From Planctomycetaceae bacterium (lineage in GTDB: Bacteria; Planctomycetota; Phycisphaerae; Phycisphaerales; UBA1924), in assembly GCA_021294835.1 (NCBI GenBank), contig JAJTDF010000010.1, positions 1-60,481 of the forward strand: a DNA stretch of 60,481 nucleotides, given 5' to 3'. Made by a program: the position numbers and the translations under genes. Every line of letters starts with the position of its first letter. Position 1 is the stretch's first letter. The notes under the pieces are model-generated. The model made no database searches, had not been told where the DNA came from, and saw nothing but the letters and a program-made list of their open reading frames with translations. Positions 23,914 to 31,101 of the stretch are shown one piece after another.

Positions 23914-24244
23914 GAAAGACCTGACCTTTCCGGCCTTCGCTGGTCATCAGCCCAGGCTTGGAGGTGTGCTCCGGTCGCTCTGTCGGCTTTGGGCGGCCAG
24001 GAGAACGGGTGCGAAATGCCGCTCAGGCCGCGGGCACCCCCCTGATCATGGGATTTTTAATGAACAAAGGGATTCTTCCGTATGTAATATCGCTGCAACG
24101 ATGACATGATCTATTCGTCAAGGCGATTGGCACATGCTAACATTCTCTCGCCAGTCTGTTCGGATCATGTTTGAAAATGTTGCGTAGACATGAACAGGTC
24201 TGGTGGGGGGCCAACAGCCCGCCTCGGGCGAATAAAGGAGTGGT
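23914..24244. other. AT-rich divergent intergenic region
   Basis: Lies between the divergent P-type ATPase and the small basic protein gene. About 24040-24190 is clearly richer in A/T than the surroundings (for example GATTTTTAATGAACAAAG and TATGTAATATCG), as expected for two promoters back to back. I could not assign convincing -35/-10 pairs. AAAGGAG at 24235-24241 is the ribosome site of the plus-strand gene. No metal-regulator gene is adjacent. Confidence 0.5.
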
Positions 24245-24655
24245 ATGGCAAAGCGTCGTTCAGAGTCTTCATCGGGAGGCGGGTTGGCGGAGTTGTCTGT
24301 TGCGGAATTGCAGGCCGAGATCGCACGTCGCGAGAAGGGTCTGACCAAGCTGCGTCGCAAGCGCGAGCGGTTGCTCAAGAACCTGGCCGATGTGGAAGCG
24401 ACGCTCGCCAAGGTCGGTGCTTCGCTGGGCGGCGGCCGTCGCGGCCCGCGCATGCGGAACGACAGCAGCCTGCTGGATGCGCTCATCCAGGTGCTGACCG
24501 GCAAGACCATGAGCGTCACCGAGGCCGCCGAGGCCGTGCAGAACGCCGGCTACAAGACCTCGTCGCCCAACTTCCGCACCATTGTCAACCAGTGCTTCAT
24601 CGCCAACAAGAAGAAGTTCAAGCGCGTCAGCCGCGGCAACTACACCGCCGCCTGA
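24245..24655 (+). CDS. Small basic protein with coiled coil and winged-helix (HARE-HTH-like) domain
   Basis: A 136-residue protein with three parts: a short basic/Ser-rich start (MAKRRSESSSGGG), a charged helical segment about 15-60 (LQAEIARREKGLTKLRRKRE onward) that should form a coiled coil, and a C-terminal domain about 75-136. The latter reads SLLDALIQVLTGKTMSVTEA, then AGYKTSSPNFRTIVNQCF and ends KFKRVSRGNYTAA. That order of two helices, a serine-rich recognition segment and a final R-G-x-Y strand resembles the HARE-HTH/HB1-ASXL winged helix. DNA binding is inferred. AAAGGAG is five bases from the ATG, and a strong terminator follows, so this is a well-expressed single-gene unit. Confidence 0.75.
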   Translation: MAKRRSESSSGGGLAELSVAELQAEIARREKGLTKLRRKRERLLKNLADVEATLAKVGASLGGGRRGPRMRNDSSLLDALIQVLTGKTMSVTEAAEAVQNAGYKTSSPNFRTIVNQCFIANKKKFKRVSRGNYTAA

Positions 24656-24721
24656 TGCGGCCCGATGCCGTGCGGGCCGCCGCCACCCCGGCGGTCTGAG
24701 ACGACAGGCACGAAGATCAGC

Positions 24722-24754
24722 GCAACCCCGGGCGACTGGGGTTGTGTTCTTTTT
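24722..24754 (+). terminator. Rho-independent terminator of the small basic protein gene
   Basis: CAACCCC (24723-24729) pairs with GGGGTTG (24738-24744) around GGGCGACT, followed by TGTTCTTTTTGG. Orientation and distance (about 70 bases after the stop) fit the plus-strand gene. Confidence 0.8.
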
Positions 24755-24834
24755 GGTTGTATACAGCTGCACATGCAGGCAATCCGCAGAAGTGCGGTCA
24801 GTACAAATACGGTCTGCGGCTGATCCTGCCGTGC

Positions 24835-25623
24835 TCAACTGACCTGCGCGGGCACGCCGGTGACCGTGGTGTGATCAGCCACCGGCTTGGTGACCACGGC
24901 GCCGGCCCCCACGGTGGCGCGGTGGCCGACGCTCAGACCCGGCAGAATGCGGCAGCCCAGGCCGATCAGGGCATCATGGCCGACTTTGGCCGAACCTCCA
25001 AGGACGGCTCCGGGGGCGATGTGGGTGTTCTCGCCGACGGCGCAGTCGTGTTCGATGACAGCGCCGGAGTTGATGATGCAGTGGGCCCCGATGCGGGCAC
25101 GGGCATGCACGACGGCACGGGGGCCGATGTACGTCCCCGGGCCGACGACGGCCGAAGGGCTGACAAAGGCCGTGGGATGCACCACCGATCGAGGCATGGG
25201 GGCCAGATCGGGGGCGGCCAGCAGCAGGCGGAGGAGCTTTCGGCGGACGGTGACGTCGCCGATGGCGACGATCCAGTGCCGGCCGTGGGTGCGGTGAACC
25301 TCTTCCAGGTTGCCCAGGTGGCGGGGGGAGGGAAAGGGGTGGGGGAGATCAATCAGGATGGCCGAAACCGGGGCGGCGGGGTTGTCATCCAGAAAGCCGT
25401 CGATCCGCATGCCGGCCAATGCGGCCGCTTCCATAACCACCAGCGAGTGTCCGCCCCCGCCAATGAGAATGAGGGGCACCTCGCCGGGAGGGGGGCCGCC
25501 GTGCGGGGCGGTGCCCGAGGAGGGTGAGGTCGGCGAATGGATCGGCGGGTTGGACGGGGGTGTGGTCACGGGGGTGTGGTTGCAGGGGTGTGGTTGCAGG
25601 GGTGTGCTTGCGAGGGGCTTCAA
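24835..25623 (-). CDS. NeuD/PglD-like sugar O/N-acetyltransferase
   Basis: Up to 262 residues. The recognisable protein begins at about residue 49 with VPLILIGGGGHSLVVMEAA, the nucleotide-sugar-binding Rossmann strand of the NeuD/PglD family, followed by DGFLDDNPAAP and IVAIGDVTVRRKL. From about 145 there is a left-handed beta-helix of hexapeptide repeats (VVGPGTYIGPRAVVHARARI, then INSGAVIEHDCAVGENTHIAPGAVLGG) with the catalytic His in IEHDC, and the usual end AVVTKPVADHTTVTGVPA. The first 48 residues are low-complexity and encoded by a tandem DNA repeat; a GTG at 25479 would give 214 residues, the normal family length, and may be the true start. Such enzymes acetylate sugars for surface glycans. 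Confidence 0.85.
   Translation of the reverse strand: MKPLASTPLQPHPCNHTPVTTPPSNPPIHSPTSPSSGTAPHGGPPPGEVPLILIGGGGHSLVVMEAAALAGMRIDGFLDDNPAAPVSAILIDLPHPFPSPRHLGNLEEVHRTHGRHWIVAIGDVTVRRKLLRLLLAAPDLAPMPRSVVHPTAFVSPSAVVGPGTYIGPRAVVHARARIGAHCIINSGAVIEHDCAVGENTHIAPGAVLGGSAKVGHDALIGLGCRILPGLSVGHRATVGAGAVVTKPVADHTTVTGVPAQVS
25556..25617 (+). repeat. Four-unit G-rich tandem repeat of 14-15 bp
   Basis: Units read GGGGGTGTGGTCAC, GGGGGTGTGGTTGCA, GGGGTGTGGTTGCA and GGGGTGTGCTTGCGA, then a final GGGG. The run lies over the 5' part of the acetyltransferase frame. Five G tracts with loops of 9-11 bases could also form a loose G-quadruplex on the plus strand. Confidence 0.85.
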
Positions 25624-25957
25624 CGGTCGAGCCGGCGGTGGTGAGGTGGTGGGGCCTCAGCCGGTGCGGATGAATATCGGATAGATCATCGGTGGGGCTG
25701 CTCTGGTTGGTGGATGATCGGTGGATGATGAGGCGGGCGGTTCGACCGCTGGCCTCAGGTCGGCTATCTTCGGTGCCTGTCAACCGCCGTTGGGCAACCG
25801 AGGGCGGACGGCACCCGTACAGGCCATGCTGGCAGCACGGCTTGTCCGGGGGCGGGAAGGCCGTTCCGGCCGACCGGCGACCTGCAGCGGCGGGGGGGTG
25901 ATTGCGAGTGACACTGGCCCGGCTGAAAGAGCACAGACAGACGAAAGGTTGGCACGC
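25624..25957. other. Divergent intergenic region with candidate plus-strand promoter
   Basis: Between the acetyltransferase and the BRCT-like envelope gene. TTCGAC (25741-25746), an 18-base spacer and TATCTT (25765-25770) is a weak match to a housekeeping promoter on the plus strand. It would give a leader of about 180 bases. I see no RNA element or conserved gene in the stretch; the frame extending upstream of 25958 looks non-coding. Confidence 0.35.
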
Positions 25958-27322
25958 ATGGCGGGACGTACTTCGATGGGCGTGGGCATGGGCGTGACGA
26001 TGGCGGTGACCGGCACCGCGGCGGTGGCGTTCTTTGTGACCTCGCTCGTGTTCTACGGTCGCGCCAACACGGCGGAGCGCAAGCTCACCGAGACGCAGCA
26101 GACCTCCAACGAGATCGTCAAGGAGGCGGAGAAGAACCAGGAGTCGATTCGCCTGCTGATCGAAGAGGCCAAGCGTCCGCCGGCGCGTTCGCTGGCGACG
26201 TACATGCAGGAGCAGTTCGGCGTGATCGCCGAGAAGGTGGGCGGCTCGCGGTCTGACACTCCGGCGACGCTGCTGACCAAGGTGAACCGTGCCGCGGGCA
26301 GCGGCAACCTGCTGGCGGCTCTGGCCGACCGCGACGCGAAGATCGCGCAGTTGCAGAAGACGGTGGCCGACGCCGAGACCTCCCGTCTGGCGGCGGTGGA
26401 GCAGGTGCAGCAGACCGGCAAGCGGATCGAGTCGTTGAACAGCGCGCAGCAGGCGGCCCTGGCCGGCCTGAACACCGACGTGGGCAACTACAAGGGGCAG
26501 GTCGACGGCTTCCGCAGCGACCTGCAGACCCGCGTGGGCGAGATGGCCTCGCAGATCGACAAGGTCCGCGAGGAGGCCGACCGCGAGAAGGTGCAGCTGA
26601 ACAACGAACTGACCAAGCTCCGCGAGGAGCTGCTGGTGGCGCAGGGCAAGATCCGCGAGCTGCAGAAGAACCGCGCCAGCGAGGGCGTGCGTCCGGCCGA
26701 CGAGTTTGCGCTGGTCGACGGCGAGATCATCGGTCTGGACAGCATGGACGACCGGATGGTCTACCTGAACATCGGTCGCAAGCAGCGCGTGGTCATCGGC
26801 ATGAGCTTCGAGGTCTACTCCGACGCGACGGCCATGCGGCCCGATGAGAGCGGCGAGGCCCCCCGGGGCAAGGCCTCGGTCGAGGTCATCCGGCTGGATG
26901 AGAACTCTTCGGTGGCCCGCATCACCCGCAACCCGCGCGGCAACCCGATCGCCCGGGGCGACGTGATCGCCAACCCCCTGTTCGACCCCCGCAAGACCTA
27001 CACCTTCCTGGTGTTCGGCAACTTTGATCCGCAGAACATCGGCCGCTCCACGCCTGAGGGCCAGAGCGAGATCCGGGCGCTGATCGAGGGCTGGGGCGGC
27101 AAGGTGACCGACCAGCTGGCCGGCAATGTGGACTTCCTGGTGCTGGGCAGCCGCCCGGTGCTGCCGCCCCGCCCGCCGGCCGACGCGCCGGCCGAGGTGG
27201 TGCAGCAGTTCATCCGCGTGCAGCGCCTGGCCCGCGAGTACGACCGCCTGCTGGAGCAGGCCGCCGCCACCAGCATCCCCGTGCTCAACGAGAACCGCCT
27301 GAACACGCTGCTGGGCAAGTGA
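25958..27322 (+). CDS. Membrane-anchored coiled-coil protein with beta-domain and BRCT-like C-terminus
   Basis: A 454-residue protein. ATG 25958 has AAAGG upstream. One transmembrane helix at about 13-32 (AVTGTAAVAFFVTSLVFYG) is followed by a long coiled coil (about 38-245, LNNELTKLREELLVAQGKIR near its end). Residues about 250-350 (DEFALVDGEIIGLDSMDDRM, then YLNIGRKQRVVIGMSFEVYS and NPIARGDVIANP) look like the small beta-domain seen in FlgT-type proteins. Then TYTFLVFGNFDPQ, IRALIEGWGGKVTDQLAG and NVDFLVLGS follow the core of a BRCT domain: strand, helix with GG-K-V, and the LVLG strand. BRCT domains are normally in cytoplasmic DNA-repair proteins, so this arrangement is odd. Function unknown. 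Confidence 0.8.
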   Translation: MAGRTSMGVGMGVTMAVTGTAAVAFFVTSLVFYGRANTAERKLTETQQTSNEIVKEAEKNQESIRLLIEEAKRPPARSLATYMQEQFGVIAEKVGGSRSDTPATLLTKVNRAAGSGNLLAALADRDAKIAQLQKTVADAETSRLAAVEQVQQTGKRIESLNSAQQAALAGLNTDVGNYKGQVDGFRSDLQTRVGEMASQIDKVREEADREKVQLNNELTKLREELLVAQGKIRELQKNRASEGVRPADEFALVDGEIIGLDSMDDRMVYLNIGRKQRVVIGMSFEVYSDATAMRPDESGEAPRGKASVEVIRLDENSSVARITRNPRGNPIARGDVIANPLFDPRKTYTFLVFGNFDPQNIGRSTPEGQSEIRALIEGWGGKVTDQLAGNVDFLVLGSRPVLPPRPPADAPAEVVQQFIRVQRLAREYDRLLEQAAATSIPVLNENRLNTLLGK

Positions 27323-27380
27323 CCCAGCATCGCGTGCCGGTGAGCGACCGGGGCGTGCGCGTGCCCGGTCGAGCGTTGCC

Positions 27381-28520
27381 ATGCCCAAGGTTCGCAGACA
27401 GTTTCCGGCCCCGCTGAACGCAGCGATCGGCGCCGCCATCCGGGCGGGCATCAGCGTGCTGGGCGGCCCGGATCTGGGCGAGAGCCTGGCGGTCGCCAGC
27501 GACCTGGGCCAGCGGTTCGGGGCTGCGAAGTTCAACCGCAAGCGACTGGCCCGCGCCGCCGAGCACCTGGCCTACGCCTATCCCGATTGGAGCGACGAGC
27601 AGCGCAAGCGGTGCGCCGTCGCGGCCTACCAGCACCTGTTCATGCTGGCGGTGGAGACGGCGCTGCTGCCTCGGCTGCTGACCATCGACGGCTGGGTGGC
27701 GCGGATCGGGGTGGAGCAGACCGAGCGGATCATCGGCCCGCTGACCGGCAAGCGGCCGGTGATGCTGGTGTGCGGGCACTGCGGCAACTGGGAGATCTGC
27801 GGGTATGCCCTGGCGCTGCTGGGCTTCCCGCTGCACGCGCTGTATCGCCCGCTGGACCTCAAGCCGCTGGACCAGTACGTGCGTTCCAGCCGCTCGCGTT
27901 CCGGGCTGGTGCTGGTGGACAAGTTCGGGGCCGCTTCCACCCTGCCCGACCTGCTGTCGCGCCGGGTGCCGCTGGGGTTCGTCGCCGACCAGAACGCCGG
28001 CGTCCGCGGGTTGTTCGTGCCGTTCTTCGGTCGCCTGGCCTCCAGCTACAAGGCGATCGGGCTGCTGGCGATCCAGCACGAGGCGGTGATCATCGTGGGG
28101 GCGGCGCACCGCAATCTGCCCATCGGCACCGACGGCCTGCCCCGCTTCGCCCCCGCCGGGCACGAGGCGTTGCGGTACACCATGCGGCCTTTCGACGTGA
28201 TCACGCCGGAGGACTACATGGCCCAGCCGGACCCGTCGTTCTACATCGCCGCCCGGTACCGGCGGGCGATCGAAACATCGGTCCGCAGCGAGCCGACGCA
28301 GTTCCTGTGGATGCACCGCTACTGGAAGAGCCGCCCGAAGTACGAACTGGCCGGCAAGGAGATTCCTCCGGCGGTGCTCAAGAAGATCGAGCAGTTGCCG
28401 TGGATGACCCAGGCGGAGATGGACCGCATCGTGGCCAACGGTCGGATCGACGCCCAGACCGCCCGCGAGGGCCGCGGGCCCAAGCCGTCCGCGGCCGACG
28501 AGGCCGACGAGGGCCTGTAA
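27381..28520 (+). CDS. LpxL/HtrB-type lysophospholipid (lipid A) acyltransferase
   Basis: A 379-residue acyltransferase of the LpxL/LpxM family. The catalytic motif H-x4-E is present as CGHCGNWEICG (about 130-140). Further family blocks are LYRPLDLKPLDQYVRSSRSR, VADQNAGVRGLFVPFFGRLA and the C-terminal QFLWMHRYWKSRP. A short amphipathic/hydrophobic N-terminus would place it at the inner face of the cytoplasmic membrane, where it adds acyl chains to lipid A precursors or a related lipid. The final 60 residues (MTQAEMDRIVANGRIDAQTA onward) are an uncommon charged extension. It follows the BRCT-like gene after 58 bases, so both may belong to one envelope unit. Confidence 0.88.
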   Translation: MPKVRRQFPAPLNAAIGAAIRAGISVLGGPDLGESLAVASDLGQRFGAAKFNRKRLARAAEHLAYAYPDWSDEQRKRCAVAAYQHLFMLAVETALLPRLLTIDGWVARIGVEQTERIIGPLTGKRPVMLVCGHCGNWEICGYALALLGFPLHALYRPLDLKPLDQYVRSSRSRSGLVLVDKFGAASTLPDLLSRRVPLGFVADQNAGVRGLFVPFFGRLASSYKAIGLLAIQHEAVIIVGAAHRNLPIGTDGLPRFAPAGHEALRYTMRPFDVITPEDYMAQPDPSFYIAARYRRAIETSVRSEPTQFLWMHRYWKSRPKYELAGKEIPPAVLKKIEQLPWMTQAEMDRIVANGRIDAQTAREGRGPKPSAADEADEGL

Positions 28521-28662
28521 CAGACGGCGGTGGGGCCGGAAACAGCGCCGGAGACGGGGCGGATGCGTGCGGATTGTGGCCAAATCAGCGAACCGCGGAG
28601 GGGCTGGGCACTAACATCTGTCCAGATGGGGCGGCAGTGGGCGGTGGTGCAGGAGATGTGCG

Positions 28663-29082
28663 ATGGCGGGCCGACTGGATGGTGTCAGCGTGTTGATTGT
28701 CGACGACGACGCCGACGTGCGTGAGGCGATGGAGACCGCGCTGCAGAGCGAGGGCGCCGCCACCCGGTCGGTCGCCGACGGCAACGCCGCGGTGGCCGCC
28801 GTGCAGGAGGCTCCGCCGGATCTGGTGGTGCTGGACATGATGCTCCCGGGCCGTTCGGGCTTCCTGGTGCTGGAGAAGATCAAGGGCAAGGAGGACAGCC
28901 CCGCGGTGATCATGCTCACCGCCAACGAGGGCCGCCGGCATCAGGCGTATGCCGAGCAGCTCGGCGTGGACCGCTATCTGCTCAAGCCGGTGCCCCTTGA
29001 GAAGCTGATCTCCACCGCCCTGGAACTGGTGGACGCCGAGGACGAGGCGGATGACGATGCGGCCGGAAAGGACAAGCAGTAA
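28663..29082 (+). CDS. Single-domain response regulator (CheY-like receiver)
   Basis: A 139-residue protein made of one receiver domain. The acidic pocket is VLIVDDDADVRE, the phosphoacceptor Asp is in LVVLDMMLPGRSG (about 58), the conserved Thr is in IMLTAN and the Lys in YLLKPVPLEKL. No output domain follows, only an acidic/Lys tail (DAEDEADDDAAGKDKQ). AGGAG lies about seven bases before the ATG. No histidine kinase is next to it. It is followed three bases later by a small Met-rich gene, so a shared transcript is likely. The target is not evident. Confidence 0.92.
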   Translation: MAGRLDGVSVLIVDDDADVREAMETALQSEGAATRSVADGNAAVAAVQEAPPDLVVLDMMLPGRSGFLVLEKIKGKEDSPAVIMLTANEGRRHQAYAEQLGVDRYLLKPVPLEKLISTALELVDAEDEADDDAAGKDKQ

Positions 29083-29085
29083 GCA

Positions 29086-29427
29086 GTGGGTCGCTCGCGC
29101 CAGGTCATTGTGATGAAGACGGTGGACCCCTCCGCGGATGAGGAGGGCATGCCGCCTATGGGCGGCGTGGACGACATCGTCACCGTTCTCGCCCGCTTCA
29201 ACACCGGGCCGGACGGCTCGGGCGGCGGCAAGCACGCCCAGATGGGCATGGTGCTGATGCACGGCCCGGGCATGGTGGTGGAGATGAGCGCCATGACCGA
29301 CCAGGTCCGGCAGCTCATGGTCACCATGACCGACGAGGACTTTGCCTTCCCGGTGCTGCAGCGGATGTGCCGCGAGAACCGCTGGACGCTGATGGACCCG
29401 GAGAGCGGGCAGCGGCTGCGGTTCTGA
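29086..29427 (+). CDS. Methionine-rich small protein of unknown function
   Basis: A protein of 113 residues from GTG 29086, or 104 from the ATG at 29113. About one residue in eight is Met (DDIVTVLARFNTGPDG then HAQMGMVLMHGPGMVVEMSA). It has no signal peptide. The pattern suggests a compact alpha/beta fold: a GMVVEMSAMTDQVRQLMVTM segment, then DEDFAFPVLQRMCRENRWTL and a conserved-looking end DPESGQRLRF. I do not recognise a family. The start lies three bases after the receiver gene stop and 28 bases before the aldehyde dehydrogenase start, so it is probably part of the same transcript and may work with the receiver. Confidence 0.65.
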   Translation: MGRSRQVIVMKTVDPSADEEGMPPMGGVDDIVTVLARFNTGPDGSGGGKHAQMGMVLMHGPGMVVEMSAMTDQVRQLMVTMTDEDFAFPVLQRMCRENRWTLMDPESGQRLRF

Positions 29428-29455
29428 GGCCTGCGCCCGGTCGTACCATCCGGCC

Positions 29456-31099
29456 ATGGCCACCTCCTCGGGCGCAAAGAAGACAGCCGGCAAGGGCGCA
29501 AGCACGGGCAAGTCGGCCGGCAAGCCTGCCGGGAAATCGGCCGGTAAGGCCGCACGCGGCAAGGGTTCCGTCAACGGCACCACCAACGGCCGGCATGCCG
29601 CGACGGTCAAGGCCTCGCCGGTGGGCGGCGCGGGCAACGGCGCGCTTGCGGCCGTCGCTGCCGACCCCTGGCCGTACGCCCCGGCACCTGAGACGGTGAA
29701 GGTGACCATCCAGCCCCGCAGCGGGCACTTTGTCAATGGGTCGTTCGTTGAGCCGCGGTCCGGGGCGTATTTCGCGACCATCAACCCAGCCACCGAGAAG
29801 CCCCTGGCCGAGGTGGCCCAGGGCGACGCGGCCGATGTCGACGCGGCGGTGTCCGCCGCTCGCGCCGCCCTGCCGGGTTGGGCGGGCCTGCCCGGGGCCG
29901 AGCGCGGCAAGTACCTCTACCGCATCGCGCGACGGATGCAGGAACGGGCCCGCGAACTGGCCATCTTGGAAACGCTCGACGGCGGCAAGCCCATCCGCGA
30001 GAGCCGCGACGTGGACATCCCTCTGGCGGCGCAGCACTTTTTCTACCACGCCGGCTGGGCCGACAAGCTGGCCTATGCCCTGCCCGGCCGGCCGACCCCT
30101 CGGCCGGTGGGCGTGTGCGGGCAGATCATCCCGTGGAACTTCCCGCTGCTGATGGCGGCGTGGAAACTGGCCCCGGCGCTGGCCTGCGGCAACACCGTGG
30201 TGCTCAAGCCGGCGGAGACCACCCCGCTGACGGCGCTGCGGCTGGCGGAGATTCTCGCCGAGTGCGACCTGCCCAAGGGCGTGGTGAACATCGTCACCGG
30301 CGACGGCCGGGCCGGGGCGGCGCTGGTGGAGCACCCCGGCGTGGACAAGATCGCCTTCACCGGCAGCACCGAGGTGGGCAAGCGGATCGCCTCGTCGGTC
30401 GCCGCTTCGGGCAAGCGGCTGACGCTGGAACTGGGCGGCAAGTCGGCGAACATCATCTTTGAAGATGCCCCGCTGGACCAGGCCGTGGAGGGGATCATCG
30501 AGGGCATCTACTTCAACCAGGGGCACGTGTGCTGCGCCGGCTCGCGGCTGTTTGTGCAGGAGGGCGTGCTGGAGAAGGTGGTCCGCAAGCTGAAGATCCG
30601 CCTGGCCAGCCTGCGCGTGGGCGACCCGATGGACAAGAACACCGACGTGGGCGCCATCAACTCCGCCGGCCAGTTGCAGAAGATCCGCGAGTACCTGCGG
30701 ATCGGCACCGACGAGGGGGCCGAACTGCACGAGCCGAATGCCGGCCAGCGGCTGCCCTCGACCGGGTACTACTGCCGGCCGTGCTTCTTCACCGGGGTGC
30801 AGCCCAGCCACCGCATCGCCCGCGAGGAGATCTTCGGGCCGGTGCTCTCGGTGATGAGCTTCCGCACGCCCGAAGAGGCCATCTTGCGGGCCAACAACAC
30901 GCCCTACGGGCTGGCCGCCGGGGTGTGGACGGACAAGGGCAGCAAGGTGCTGCGGGTGGCCAGGCAACTGGAGGCCGGCGTGGTGTGGCTGAACACCTAC
31001 AACAAGTTCGACGCCGCCAGCCCCTTCGGCGGCTACAAGGAGAGCGGCTTCGGACGCGAGGGCGGGCGGGCCGGCCTGGCGGCGTACCTGGCTGATTGA
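29456..31099 (+). CDS. NAD(P)-dependent aldehyde dehydrogenase with histone-H1-like N-terminal tail
   Basis: A 547-residue enzyme oxidising aldehydes to carboxylic acids. The ALDH fold (about 82-547) is complete: PWNFPLLMAAWKLAPALACG, the nucleotide-binding FTGSTEVGKRIA, the general base in LELGGKSANIIF and the catalytic Cys in GHVCCAGSR (about 359), then EEIFGPVLSVM and GGYKESGFGREGG. It resembles class 1/2 and betaine/plant-type ALDHs; the substrate cannot be told. The first 45 residues are unusual: repeated A/G-K units (KKTAGKGASTGKSAGKPAGK onward) as in bacterial histone-H1-like tails, followed by a Gly/Ala linker. No clear Shine-Dalgarno sequence. The stop overlaps or abuts the next gene. 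Confidence 0.9.
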   Translation: MATSSGAKKTAGKGASTGKSAGKPAGKSAGKAARGKGSVNGTTNGRHAATVKASPVGGAGNGALAAVAADPWPYAPAPETVKVTIQPRSGHFVNGSFVEPRSGAYFATINPATEKPLAEVAQGDAADVDAAVSAARAALPGWAGLPGAERGKYLYRIARRMQERARELAILETLDGGKPIRESRDVDIPLAAQHFFYHAGWADKLAYALPGRPTPRPVGVCGQIIPWNFPLLMAAWKLAPALACGNTVVLKPAETTPLTALRLAEILAECDLPKGVVNIVTGDGRAGAALVEHPGVDKIAFTGSTEVGKRIASSVAASGKRLTLELGGKSANIIFEDAPLDQAVEGIIEGIYFNQGHVCCAGSRLFVQEGVLEKVVRKLKIRLASLRVGDPMDKNTDVGAINSAGQLQKIREYLRIGTDEGAELHEPNAGQRLPSTGYYCRPCFFTGVQPSHRIAREEIFGPVLSVMSFRTPEEAILRANNTPYGLAAGVWTDKGSKVLRVARQLEAGVVWLNTYNKFDAASPFGGYKESGFGREGGRAGLAAYLAD

Positions 31100-31101
31100 C
31101 C

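Noticed and set aside
24101..24180. TTGGCACATGCTAACA as a sigma-54 promoter
   Set aside because: TGGCAC is present, but the GC of the -12 element is not at the required spacing.
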